A stretch of 46,063 bases of DNA from a virus: positions 1 through 46,063 of IMG/VR virus record IMGVR_UViG_3300034190_002072; one strand, 5' to 3'. Both the position numbers and the translations under genes were made by a program. This document shows, one piece after another, positions 16,701 to 25,800 of this stretch; within the stretch, counting starts at the first letter, position 1; each line of letters opens with the position of its first letter. The notes beneath the pieces were generated by a model that ran no database searches, had not been told where the DNA came from, and saw nothing but the letters and a program-made list of their open reading frames with translations.

Positions 16701-18465
16701 AATACAAAACTACTTAGACCCGGCACCACTGCCACCAGCTGCAGGAATATTCTTTGAATATGGAGACACTACTGGAAATTTAGTCCAGTTCTTTGCCATG
16801 AATGGTGCTAATCAAGGTAATCCTTTAATAACACCTAGCCAAAATCAAACAGGATTAGTATGGTCAATAGCATCTCAAGAACAGCCATCAGGAACTGCGG
16901 TTAATATATTTCAAATAGACTCTGCAACGGGTATGTTAACAGAGGTTGAACCAGGACAAGGTCTAGGTAAATTTGAAGTAGTAATAAATGTACAATCAGG
17001 TGATGGTACTAGCAGCAACTTTAATATATTAATAACTATTGGTAGAAAAACAGCTACCGGGTCTTTTAGTAATAATATTAGAGGTTACACACTGAATTAT
17101 GACAACGCGTATTTGTTTAATTTGCACGGCACAGAAGCAAATGCTTATAACCAACTACCTTCTGCAGCTAGCCAGGATATTGATACACACTTTACTTATA
17201 CGTACCCTGATATAGGCAATATACCACTTCCTGGTTTAAATGAATTTTATACAAATACAGCAAGCGGTGGTTATACTTACGGTGCTGGTAATTTTCAAAA
17301 GTTAAATGTAGTTCAACCTACAGGTGCTAATCCTAGTCCTTTTGAGGGTGCATTAACCCAAGGTACTGGTTATATTAATATTGAAATGTATTTGCAAGGA
17401 TTAAGCAGTAGCGCTAGTAATGACTATCAAACGTCTGAAATTTCTTGGGCTGTAGAATATAGAGAGATAACGCCTAGTGTAGGTGATTGGAAACCGGCTA
17501 CAGACATAGAAGGTAATGTACTTTCTTGGAATACTGGTTTAACAGGTACAACAACTCCTGTAACAAATCCTCAGCAATCTGGCTTAAGAGTTGATGGCGA
17601 AGGATCTGGCACACAGCCAGGGGGTTCTGGAGGTTTTAGTTTATCACGTCACAAAGCTGACAACTCACAATCTACTTCTAATACAAAACAGAAATATGGT
17701 GCAGCTGTTAGTGATACAATTAGTGGCGATACAAACGATCCTAGAGCTAACTCTGTTCAATACCAAGCTGAAAAGCAATACGGGTCAAACACAGTTCCTG
17801 AAATATATTTAGGTAGATGGGTTGCTGTAGGTGAAAGCTTTGTATATGGAGTTGCTTCTTGTTTAGGTGAATACAGAGTAATAATACAAAACATTGGTGG
17901 TGTGTGTACTACATGTCAAAGTGAAATAGCTAATAATCCAGAAAGTGTTAGTCAATATTCAGAAGCGGGTGTCATTAATATAGGTGATTTTTATTATGAT
18001 CTAAGACCTGTTAATTCTTCTAGAGCATTTGGATATGAGGTTGATATCAATGTATTTCCAGACACGGCTCAAGGCAAAGACGATGCTTTAGATAATAACT
18101 TTAGTAATCCAACAATACTTTATGCTGAAGAAGGTGTTAACAGGTATGTAAGCCAGTTTTACTTAGACACAGAATTAACAACACCTTTTACTGGATGGAT
18201 TGGTAGTGGTGATGGTTATATATCTTATAGAGCAACTGAAAATAGCACAGCAGGCTATAATATTCCTTACAGTATAAACGTTCCAGATCCAGAAAACCCA
18301 CCAGATTCAAATGATGCAATAACTCCTGCTTTAGCTGCTGAAAATGCTGCTTCAGAAGGTGGTGTTCCTGCTACTAGCCAAAACAAAAGATTGTGGGCTT
18401 GTAGAATAAACACTACTAATGGTTTAAAATATCCTAGAACATCTGTTGGTAAATCAGGCGACTAG
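13741..18465 (+). CDS. Large tail protein, stabilization/nozzle type
   Basis: 1574 residues, second largest protein here. The start FKNVFIKSKMNKDLDNRLLPQGEYRDALN, followed by SDVGALENVLGNKKLI, is the signature I recognise from stabilization or nozzle proteins of short-tailed phages of Bacteroidota, including crAss-like ones. The first 700 residues are propeller-like beta repeats. Residues about 750-1400 are Thr/Asn/Gly-rich beta modules of a surface-exposed or receptor-contact type. A C-terminal region (about 1340-1574) has a cysteine cluster (CLGEYR, then GGVCTTC). It probably forms the tail tube exit and may bind host receptor. It starts 6 bases after the adaptor stop. Confidence 0.65.
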   Translation: MAEFKNVFIKSKMNKDLDNRLLPQGEYRDALNIQVSKSESSDVGALENVLGNKKLINFDDVTGNANVVCVGYLVSEVNSCVFFFLTDNTLASNPSGKYSPSSSNFIVRSLISEGTATQNAVLVQGAFLNFWEGNPIYGVNLLEDLLFFTDNRNQPRKINVQSALNDPTYYTIEDTISVAKYMPYNAPILWQEVTASIAADFQPPYTNQGIGEYQTTMQDVVSEKYPDETPSPVGEFQPYYDDTYRGDPDYLEDKFVRFSYRFKFDDGEYSVFAPFTQECFIPKQDGYFLLNSGAVTTDENDMSAAYRSTIVDFMENKVNQLTLLIDMPVNGDPAFPATTLLNVTDYFKITEIEILFKESDGLAVLVVDTISADEIKAQQSPLVFPQTNTFKYTYSGTKPFRTLPEDQTTRVYDKVPVKALSQELISNRVVYGNFQTKHTPPSTISYNVGTQAKGNFDVTTPVTSVEWRTSIVEYPNHTLKQNRNYQAGFVLSDRFGRTTSTLLSNAAGSSTGIISSPKLSTVYSPYNDGTVDVGAWPGDAIYVQVNETIDETPVKPTLYPGTYVGDPTLLSYNPLGFDTWKIVVKQQEQDYYNVYLPGILAAYPEAENRELGVTSHVVLFNDNVNKVPRDLAEVGPDQKQFRSSVQLFGRVENTLTTAATSPTTLGLVNKQYYPLRFSDTVVTISNMFDLFNLEPGSVNLGDYEFDFYEAESNPLIGRISTQKQIGQETPQNPNQTSIQNLAIYETEPVESKLDIYWETSTSGKIDDLNTQVIETGGQTIFGIVNFDWNVTEYWGIQTPASIPWDPAVLGSPEPGTLPTTPTSGNGFLGRFRSVIGGNTDDHSQFWFDDVANQPIQNVTLHEFSVINGNGDNVTSDFDLLQIYGTASTVAGPGTYTNYKGAQGTAYAHDTFILVNKTYKLYTTEDQQNGFTDFYITIKVSDNANDPDSPIRTFTLVNDITLDNLNTIHVGAKQLKQPLVEFGQVAQPIQNYLDPAPLPPAAGIFFEYGDTTGNLVQFFAMNGANQGNPLITPSQNQTGLVWSIASQEQPSGTAVNIFQIDSATGMLTEVEPGQGLGKFEVVINVQSGDGTSSNFNILITIGRKTATGSFSNNIRGYTLNYDNAYLFNLHGTEANAYNQLPSAASQDIDTHFTYTYPDIGNIPLPGLNEFYTNTASGGYTYGAGNFQKLNVVQPTGANPSPFEGALTQGTGYINIEMYLQGLSSSASNDYQTSEISWAVEYREITPSVGDWKPATDIEGNVLSWNTGLTGTTTPVTNPQQSGLRVDGEGSGTQPGGSGGFSLSRHKADNSQSTSNTKQKYGAAVSDTISGDTNDPRANSVQYQAEKQYGSNTVPEIYLGRWVAVGESFVYGVASCLGEYRVIIQNIGGVCTTCQSEIANNPESVSQYSEAGVINIGDFYYDLRPVNSSRAFGYEVDINVFPDTAQGKDDALDNNFSNPTILYAEEGVNRYVSQFYLDTELTTPFTGWIGSGDGYISYRATENSTAGYNIPYSINVPDPENPPDSNDAITPALAAENAASEGGVPATSQNKRLWACRINTTNGLKYPRTSVGKSGD

Positions 18466-18500
18466 GTAAAGCGGTATTAAAACATGTAATCTAATATATA

Positions 18501-20039
18501 ATGGCATTAATAGAAGTAAAATACTTTAACTCTTTTACACTAAGGAAGACTATAACTAGCACCGGTGTTGGGGCTGATTATAGCCTTAAATGGTTTGGGT
18601 CAAGAGGTATACCTGGTGATATAGGTGGGTTTGATGGCGGAACGCCTGATGACACTTTAAACTGGGCTGTAGAAGAATCAAGAATTAGAGGTGGTTATAA
18701 CAATACATCTGTATCTCTTGGTGCTAAAGCTTATTTAGTAGAAGATGAACCTCAGGGAAGCATCAGAGGTAATGCTATGATATACTCAGGTATATTTAAT
18801 TCTAGAACAGGTATTAATCAAACTAACCAGTTCTCAGTAGCAAAAGATATATCAAAAGGAACTGATCCAGCTAATGGAAGTATACAAAGACTATATGCTG
18901 AAGATAGCAACTTAATTATATTTTCTGAAAACAAAGTAAGTAGAGCGCTGATAGACAAAGACGCTATATATACTGCTGAAGGTGGAGGTGTACCAATTAG
19001 CCAATTGAATTTAGTTATTGGTCAGATAACACCTTACGCTGGTAACTTTGGTATAGGCACAAACCCAGAAAGCTTTGCTGTGTATGGGTATAGAAAATAC
19101 TTTGTAGATAAAAACAGAAATGCTGTTTTAAGACTGTCTAGAGATGGTATAACAGAAATTTCAAACTATGGTATGATTGATTGGTTTAGAGACAATCTAA
19201 GTACCGTAGATTCATCTAGCTTTGGACCTGGTAAAATACTTGGAGGTTGGGACATGTACACTAAACAGTACACGGTTTCTTTGCAAAAAAACCCAAAAAA
19301 CCCCGCGCAACCAGATTATAGCACTCTTCAGTTTGACGAGGCTGTATTAGGTTGGCCTTCTTTTTATAGCTTTAAACCTAGCTGGATGTTTAGTTTAGGC
19401 AGTAGATTTTACAGCGTAGCTAAAGGTACAGCGACACACGACATAGTTTTTGTTCATAATGACGATACCGTTAATAGAGCTAGATTTTATGGTGTTGATT
19501 ATAAATCAAATATAACATTTGTAGTTAATCCAGATGTAGGTAGAAGTAAAGTATTTAAAACAGTAAACTATGAAGGTAGCAATGGCTGGGAAATTATATC
19601 TCTTGTATCAGACATAACAGGCTCTGATAGTATAAGCGTTGATTCTTCAAACTTACCCATATGGCTTTTACCACCTGAAACTAGAGATACAACAAATGGT
19701 ATATATAGTTATTATGAAGGAGAATATATAATTGATCCTAGAACAGCAGCGGCTACATTTAACACACCTGTTTACAGGGCAGATTATGTAAGTGTGTTTG
19801 GTACTGATGATCCACCTTACAATAGATTTTACGCTGGGTTTACAAGAAAAGAAAATAAATACTACGCAAACCTAGTTAACGACTCAAAACCTACAGCAGC
19901 TGAAGTTAGGTTTGGTAATCAAATGACAGGTATAAAAGGATATTACTGTACAGTGGTTATAGAAAACGACGACTACACAAATCCAGGAGGTGCAAAAGAA
20001 TTATTTGCAGTTAACTCAAATTTTAGTGTAAGTAGTTAA
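18501..20039 (+). CDS. Tail protein, propeller-like, partner of the upstream tail protein
   Basis: 512 residues, beta-rich. Recognisable blocks are ESRIRGGYNNTSVSLGAKAYL (about 53-73), RLYAEDSNLIIFSENKVSRALIDKDA (about 129-155), ESFAVYGYRKYFVDKNRNAVLRLS (about 191-214) and SNYGMIDWFRDNLS. The repeating YxxDKxRxAVLRLS pattern resembles blades of propeller nozzle proteins (T7 gp12-like role). In related phages similar segments appear to follow the stabilization protein; here it is a separate gene after a 35-base gap. Likely part of the tail nozzle; exact place in the particle is inference. Confidence 0.55.
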   Translation: MALIEVKYFNSFTLRKTITSTGVGADYSLKWFGSRGIPGDIGGFDGGTPDDTLNWAVEESRIRGGYNNTSVSLGAKAYLVEDEPQGSIRGNAMIYSGIFNSRTGINQTNQFSVAKDISKGTDPANGSIQRLYAEDSNLIIFSENKVSRALIDKDAIYTAEGGGVPISQLNLVIGQITPYAGNFGIGTNPESFAVYGYRKYFVDKNRNAVLRLSRDGITEISNYGMIDWFRDNLSTVDSSSFGPGKILGGWDMYTKQYTVSLQKNPKNPAQPDYSTLQFDEAVLGWPSFYSFKPSWMFSLGSRFYSVAKGTATHDIVFVHNDDTVNRARFYGVDYKSNITFVVNPDVGRSKVFKTVNYEGSNGWEIISLVSDITGSDSISVDSSNLPIWLLPPETRDTTNGIYSYYEGEYIIDPRTAAATFNTPVYRADYVSVFGTDDPPYNRFYAGFTRKENKYYANLVNDSKPTAAEVRFGNQMTGIKGYYCTVVIENDDYTNPGGAKELFAVNSNFSVSS

Positions 20040-20054
20040 ATTAAATAAAATCAA

Positions 20055-20462
20055 ATGGAATTACAAGTTAGAAGACTAGAGGAGAACGATTGGGACACTT
20101 TAGTTGAATGGTGGGATAGTTGGCCTGAATGGGTTAATCCAACTAAAGGTTTTTTACCAGATAATGGTACTGGCGGTTTGATGGTATACAAAGAAAGTAC
20201 ACCTATCGTAGCTGGTTTTTTGTATTTCACTAATTCAGATGGAGTATTACTAGAATGGATTATATCTAGTCCAGAGTACAGAGAAAAAGACCGCAAGCAA
20301 GCTTTAGAATTATTGATATCTACAGCTGAAGAGACTTGCAAGTTAGCAGGTAAGAAACATATGTTTAGTATAGGTAGAAATAAACACCTAATAGAAACAC
20401 ATAAGAAATTAGGGTGGACTGTGGATAAAAGCCCATCATATGAATTAATAAAAAATATATAA
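20055..20462 (+). CDS. GNAT-like acetyltransferase-fold protein
   Basis: 135 residues with a GNAT layout: an opening strand and helix (LQVRRLEENDWDTLVEWW), then VAGFLYFTNSDGVLLEWIISSPEYREKDRKQALELLISTAEETC, where the acceptor strand is followed by the helix that normally holds the acetyl-CoA pyrophosphate loop, and a final HKKLGWTVDKSPSYELIKN strand. The Q/RxxGxG/A loop is replaced by REKDRKQ, so cofactor binding is not assured. It sits in the tail operon, 15 bases after a tail gene and 3 before an internal virion gene. Possible roles are modification of a virion or host protein. Confidence 0.6.
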   Translation: MELQVRRLEENDWDTLVEWWDSWPEWVNPTKGFLPDNGTGGLMVYKESTPIVAGFLYFTNSDGVLLEWIISSPEYREKDRKQALELLISTAEETCKLAGKKHMFSIGRNKHLIETHKKLGWTVDKSPSYELIKNI

Positions 20463-20465
20463 ATT

Positions 20466-21197
20466 ATGGCAGCAGTAACCGCGGCAATAGTAGGAGCAGC
20501 AGCAGTAGGGATTGGTGGAGCAATTCAGTCTGGTAAAGAGCACAAGAATATGCGTCGAGCTAGAGGTGAAAAAGCTATGGCCTCTGCTAAGATTGAGTCT
20601 CTTCAGAACAGTAGACAGACTATAACTAACCCTTATGGAGGTGTAACATCGCTAGCTAATTTAGCATCAGACCTGTCTGGTCAAATGTCTAATCCTTATG
20701 CTAACTTAGGCGTTGCTACTCAAGCTGCAGAGATACAAATGGAGCAAGCTGATATAGCTTTAGCTAATTCACTTGACGCTATGATGGCCACGGGTGCTAG
20801 TGCGGGTGGTGCAACTGCTTTAGCTCAAGCTGCTTTAAGAAGCAAAAAAGGCGTGGCTGCTGGTATAGAACAACAAGAGGCTCAGAATGAAAAACTTAGA
20901 GCTCAAGGAGAACAAAACCTACAACAGAGACAAACTCAAGAACAACAACGACTACAACAAATAGCTATATCTGAAGGGGCTAGAGAGCAACAAGCTGAGG
21001 CGGCTGGAAACATATTTATGTTTAATGCCAAAGAAGATAGAACAAATGCCGATATATCTTACAACATCGCTAAGGAAACCGGAGCTGCTCAAAGGCAAGC
21101 GCAAGCAAGCGCCAACAGGGATGCTGCCACTGCAGGTATATTTACCGGCATGGGTAGTATAGTTGCTGGAGGTCTTGCAGGAGGAGCTTTTGATTAA
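20466..21197 (+). CDS. Internal virion protein (gp14-like) candidate
   Basis: 243 residues. A hydrophobic Ala/Gly N-terminus (AAIVGAAAVGIGGAI, residues about 6-20) is followed by an almost wholly helical Gln/Glu/Ala-rich body with a long coiled-coil-like stretch (about 130-180) and a second glycine-zipper-like segment at the end (GIFTGMGSIVAGGLAGGAF). Small internal proteins of podoviruses that leave the head with the DNA and form the trans-envelope channel look like this. The following two large genes complete a three-gene internal-core set. Call based on composition, size and place. Confidence 0.6.
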   Translation: MAAVTAAIVGAAAVGIGGAIQSGKEHKNMRRARGEKAMASAKIESLQNSRQTITNPYGGVTSLANLASDLSGQMSNPYANLGVATQAAEIQMEQADIALANSLDAMMATGASAGGATALAQAALRSKKGVAAGIEQQEAQNEKLRAQGEQNLQQRQTQEQQRLQQIAISEGAREQQAEAAGNIFMFNAKEDRTNADISYNIAKETGAAQRQAQASANRDAATAGIFTGMGSIVAGGLAGGAFD

Positions 21198-21210
21198 ATA
21201 AAAATAAAAC

Positions 21211-22827
21211 ATGGGATACACTATACCGTCTGGAGATTATTCATTACCACCATTACAAGTAAATGTAGGGGCTGAGCTAGGTAAAAGCTTTGGGTCTGCT
21301 CTCGCAGCTTATGGAGCTAGAAGAGACAAAGAAAGAAAAGAGGCAAAAGATTTGCTAGACACTCAGAACGCTATGAGAAATACCATAGCTATTAATCAAG
21401 CTGAATTAAAAACAAAATTTAACGCTAATTTAAAAAAGTCTGGTGTTGAGGTTGGTAGTAGTTTATTTGATCAATACCAAGAGGTTATAAAACGGAAAGG
21501 CCAAGAAGCAATGGAAGCTCAGATGAATATGAATTTTGGTACTGATATTACAGATGAGCAAAGAGCTATGTATGCTGGTTCAGTAAGTTCTTTTCAAGCA
21601 TATGCTACATCTAGTTTAAATCAAATGGGTATGCTTACAGCTGATGTTGATCTTTTAGATAATAAAGATTACATAGTTGTTGGCAACGCTAGAAACGGTG
21701 AGCAATTAGCAAACAGAATAACCTTAGGCGCTATAGGTAGTGTTAACGAAGAGGTTTATGGTCCAGGTGTTTTAGTTGACAAAAAGCTAACAGAGGAAAA
21801 TGGTAGTAATATAGTAAGTTCTACTGTTAAAATACCTACAAATAGTAAGTTTTTTAAGCAGGTTGCTAATAGCGGTGGAAAGGGTATTTACGATCAACTA
21901 CAAGCCGGACTTAATTCTAAGCCACCAAAGATAAAAGAGGAAAATGGCTTTTATGTTTTTTCTAGTAGCATTGACGTAAGTAATTATGAATCTCGTGGTG
22001 GTATGGATTTGCTTCAAGAAAAAATATCTGGAATTGAGCCTAATAAGTTTTTGCAGGAGGCTAAAGTGTTAGATAAAGAAGCTGCTTTTGCAAACCTATC
22101 TGAACCAGTAAGAACGTCTGGATATGAAATCGATAGCAATGGTAATAAAACAGGTTACTTTAGAGTAGGTGAAACACAGATAGTAAACCTAGCGGCCTCA
22201 ACTAATAGCAAAGAATTTAGAGATCAACTAGAAGGAGAATATGCTAGGGTCTTTAAATCAGGAAGATCTGTTTCTCAAATTCAAGATTACTTATACGGAA
22301 TAGGTGTCTCAGCTGGAGAGGAGTTTTTAAAACTAGATCCAACCGAGCAAAAGGAAATATTCAACAATGCTTTAACAAACCACTTGTTTAAAGGCCGTTT
22401 TGATGAAAGAGTAGAACTTAGTGAAACAGTAAATCAATTAGCTGTAAAACTAACAAAAGGTGACGAACGAAGCGAGCAGTTATTAGCTGCAGCTAACGAT
22501 GCAGGAATAGTAAATCCTTTAACCAACAGCGATTACAGAATAGGTGATACTATTTATGTGAGAGAAAAACTAGAGTCACGTGACAAGCGCACAGATGAAG
22601 ATAATACTCAAGTGATAGGTTTATACAAGTTGTTGCAAGACAAAGGCAGGGACGATGTTAAAAAACAACTAGTCAATGTACCTATAACTATTAAAGATAG
22701 AGGTAAGTTCTTGGTTGATAGCTCAGGACAGTTTAGACTTGTCTCAGGTACTGATCCTAGATTATATCCAATTGTATCAGCTGATAATTTCTTTGAAGCT
22801 TTAAACGACGCAGTTAAAACTGAATAA
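21211..22827 (+). CDS. Internal virion protein candidate (538 aa)
   Basis: 538 residues with no recognised catalytic motif. N-terminal part (about 30-110) helical with basic/acidic clusters (YGARRDKERKEAKDLLD), middle beta-containing, C-terminal helices. The gene lies between the small channel-like protein and the giant polyvalent gene, the place held by the second internal core protein in T7-like particles (gp15). Spacing to neighbours is 13 and 15 bases. The middle segment EPVRTSGYEIDSNGNKTGYFRVGE looks like a beta-hairpin domain. Role inferred only. Confidence 0.5.
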   Translation: MGYTIPSGDYSLPPLQVNVGAELGKSFGSALAAYGARRDKERKEAKDLLDTQNAMRNTIAINQAELKTKFNANLKKSGVEVGSSLFDQYQEVIKRKGQEAMEAQMNMNFGTDITDEQRAMYAGSVSSFQAYATSSLNQMGMLTADVDLLDNKDYIVVGNARNGEQLANRITLGAIGSVNEEVYGPGVLVDKKLTEENGSNIVSSTVKIPTNSKFFKQVANSGGKGIYDQLQAGLNSKPPKIKEENGFYVFSSSIDVSNYESRGGMDLLQEKISGIEPNKFLQEAKVLDKEAAFANLSEPVRTSGYEIDSNGNKTGYFRVGETQIVNLAASTNSKEFRDQLEGEYARVFKSGRSVSQIQDYLYGIGVSAGEEFLKLDPTEQKEIFNNALTNHLFKGRFDERVELSETVNQLAVKLTKGDERSEQLLAAANDAGIVNPLTNSDYRIGDTIYVREKLESRDKRTDEDNTQVIGLYKLLQDKGRDDVKKQLVNVPITIKDRGKFLVDSSGQFRLVSGTDPRLYPIVSADNFFEALNDAVKTE

Positions 22828-22842
22828 ATTAAATATAATTAT

Positions 22843-25800
22843 ATGTATACTTACAACGGAGAAAATTACACTTTAGATGAAATGAAAATGGTCTTAGGTG
22901 TTGAGGAAATAACTGAAGCTATTATGTCTCAGTATGGTATAACACTAGCTGAAGAAGAAGCTACGCAAATACCTGATGAGTCAAAAACTGTTGTAGAAAA
23001 CAAAGGTTTTTTTAGTGATGATTTTCAAGAAGTTGCTGCAACGGAGGATGTACCTGCGGTAACGGAAAAAGAAGTTGCATCCAAGCCAATAGAGGAAATG
23101 CCTACTTCAGAATTGGAATTACAATTGGAAGATACTTCTTTGGCTATTGCAGAGATAGAAAAAGATCTTGAGGATTTTGAACTAGCTGAATCAAAAAGAA
23201 TAAAAGGTGTTGATCCTAAGATTGAATTTAAGCGTGGACCAGGTTGGTACACAGAACTACAAAATTTAAAAAGAAAAAAAGAAAAAGTAAGCAATCAGTT
23301 ACAAGTTAGGTATACTGGTGCTGATAAAATTGATTTCAGTAAACCAGAATCAGTAGCTAGTCAGCTCGAAGATAGAGTCGTTACAGAGCTTAGAGCAGAG
23401 CATGGATATCCTTATTTGAACGTAGAAGCTACTGGCGCAGGTAACGAGGTTGTGATTAAAAACTATCTAGGTACTGGTAAGAACGTAAATGTAAAACTAG
23501 ATGGTAGTGATGAAACTAAAAAAGTTTTTAAAGATCTAAATGATTATGATAAAGCTTTAACAGACACGTCTAGAGTTTCGTTGACTATAGAAAGCTCTTT
23601 AAACAAGCTATCTAAAGACAACAATATAGTACCTTTAAACAAAGTAATAAAAGATTTAGGTTACGAAATACAGCAAGTTGAAACACCTGGAAAAAGCATC
23701 ACAACAGGGTATGGCCCCGGTGGTGTTCCAATTACTGATTACACTCCTGCTACGTATGAATACTCTTTAACTAAAGATGGAGTAACTATTGCTTCTGACG
23801 TAAAGGGCATTAGCGACATACTGAAAGGAGATAAAAAAATAGAAGGAGCAGTTGTCCAAGCGGCTTACGATATTCAAACTCAAAATGTAAAAAAACGAGC
23901 TCAAGCTATTAAAGAGTCTCAAGATGTAATAACAAAAGATCCAACTACAACTGTTGATTATTATGAAGATGGTTCGTTTGAAAAAGACATCGTTAAAGCA
24001 ATTCAAGACAAAGGGTTAGACTTAAGCCCTGACGAGATTAAAACTATACAAGAATATTTTAAATCTATAAATGCCCGTGTTGGTGGAGTAGAGGTTCAAG
24101 AGGGTTCTGTCATGGCACAATTTCCTTCACTGCTTAAAATGGCGGGTGTAATGGGATTTGTAGATGAAAGCTCTAGCAAGAACTATATAAGTGACAAAGA
24201 GAAGGTAGAGATATATAGAAACTTATCTGGCCTACCATCAGAGGTAATTGAAAAAATAAAAGCTAGTGGTTTTTTACCAACAGTCAAAAAAAAGGTAGCT
24301 GAGATAGCGTATCAAAAAACTTTAGAAAAGTCAGAGACTATATTTGAAGATCTTATAAAAGCAGAGGGTGATCAAGAAATAATACAGACTGCTCAAAGAT
24401 TTATAGGAGCTGATGTAAAAGATACTACTGTAGCTTTAGAAAAAAGAGCAGATAAGGTTGTAGAGCAAAGAGAAAAACAGGCCACCGTATTCTCCTTACA
24501 AGCTCAAAACATAATAGAAAACATAGCTCCAGAAGGTGCTAGAATTGGTTTGATGGCGGCTGGTGGTTCTAGTCAATTAGGTTTACAGGTAGATAGAAAG
24601 CTAACTAAAGAAGAGCAGAAGCAGTTTGATAAAGCCTCTGACATGTTAATGGACTTGCAGTATAGCATGGACTTGTCGCAACAGGATTATATTAATACAA
24701 TTAATAATATTCAAAAAGATTTTCAAATCTATGCCGCAGAAAACAAAGGTGTAGATCAAGGGCTATTTAATACGGCATCAAAAGAATATGGACTAAATAA
24801 TTTACTAGTTAAGGATGTTAATGATAGTTTTGCTAGTCTTCTTCTGTCTGTTCCTACGTTATTAGACAGTGATTGGGCAAACCTTGAACAACAGAAAATA
24901 AACCGCAAAAATAATTACTATGAAACCGCTAGAGCTTACGACGACGGGGATTTTGGTAGGTATGTTCTTAGAACAACAGCTCAGCAGTCTGCTAATATAG
25001 TCACAGCTATAGCAACAGGTGGAGCCGCTAGTGGTTTAGGTTTAGGTAGAATGGCAAGTCAACTAGCTATTGGTACTGTGTTTGGCGTGAGCAGTGGTAC
25101 TCAAACTTTTAGAGATTTATCTAGTCAAAACACTATATACGATCTAGCTAAGCTTAGAGGAGAGCAAGCAACGCGGGCTAAAGCAGAGGGTATTATAGGT
25201 GATTTTGAATACACTCAGATAATGCAAGATGTAAACAACACTCTTGCTATGGGTAGGTTATCTAACACTCAAGTTATGGGCGCGGCGTTTACCAACGGTG
25301 TAATAGAGGGTTCTGTCATGACGTTAATTGGTCAAGCGCCAAACACATTAAAACTTTTAAAAGACTTTAAAAATCCTACTCAAACAGCTGAAATAGCAAA
25401 AAACTTATTTAGTAAGTATGGCAAAGTAGGACAGCTATATAACTACATAGGAAAACCACTTGTTACAAGACCACTTGGAGAGGTTATAGAGGAAGGTGCT
25501 GTGTACGGTCTTCAACAATATGTTACAGAGTACGGTATACTTGATAGAGAACTTGATCTTAGCCAGTGGGACGATACGGCTATGGCTGCTATAACGACAT
25601 CTGGTCTAACCCAAAGTCCAGGTATTGCTTACTCTGGCATGATCACGTACGGCAAGACAAAGCAGTATGAAAAAGCCGTTAACAGCTTAAGAAACATAAA
25701 CACCAACCTAAGTCAATTAATACAAAATACTAAAAACGAGTCTGATAGAGAAACGCTATTAAACGATATGTCTGGTATACTTGAAGAGATGGGGTTAGAA

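Noticed and set aside
20466-22827. Tape measure protein of a long tail
   Set aside because: Neither gene is long enough or has the repeated hydrophobic helix pattern; no tail tube, sheath or assembly chaperone genes are nearby. Internal virion proteins fit better.
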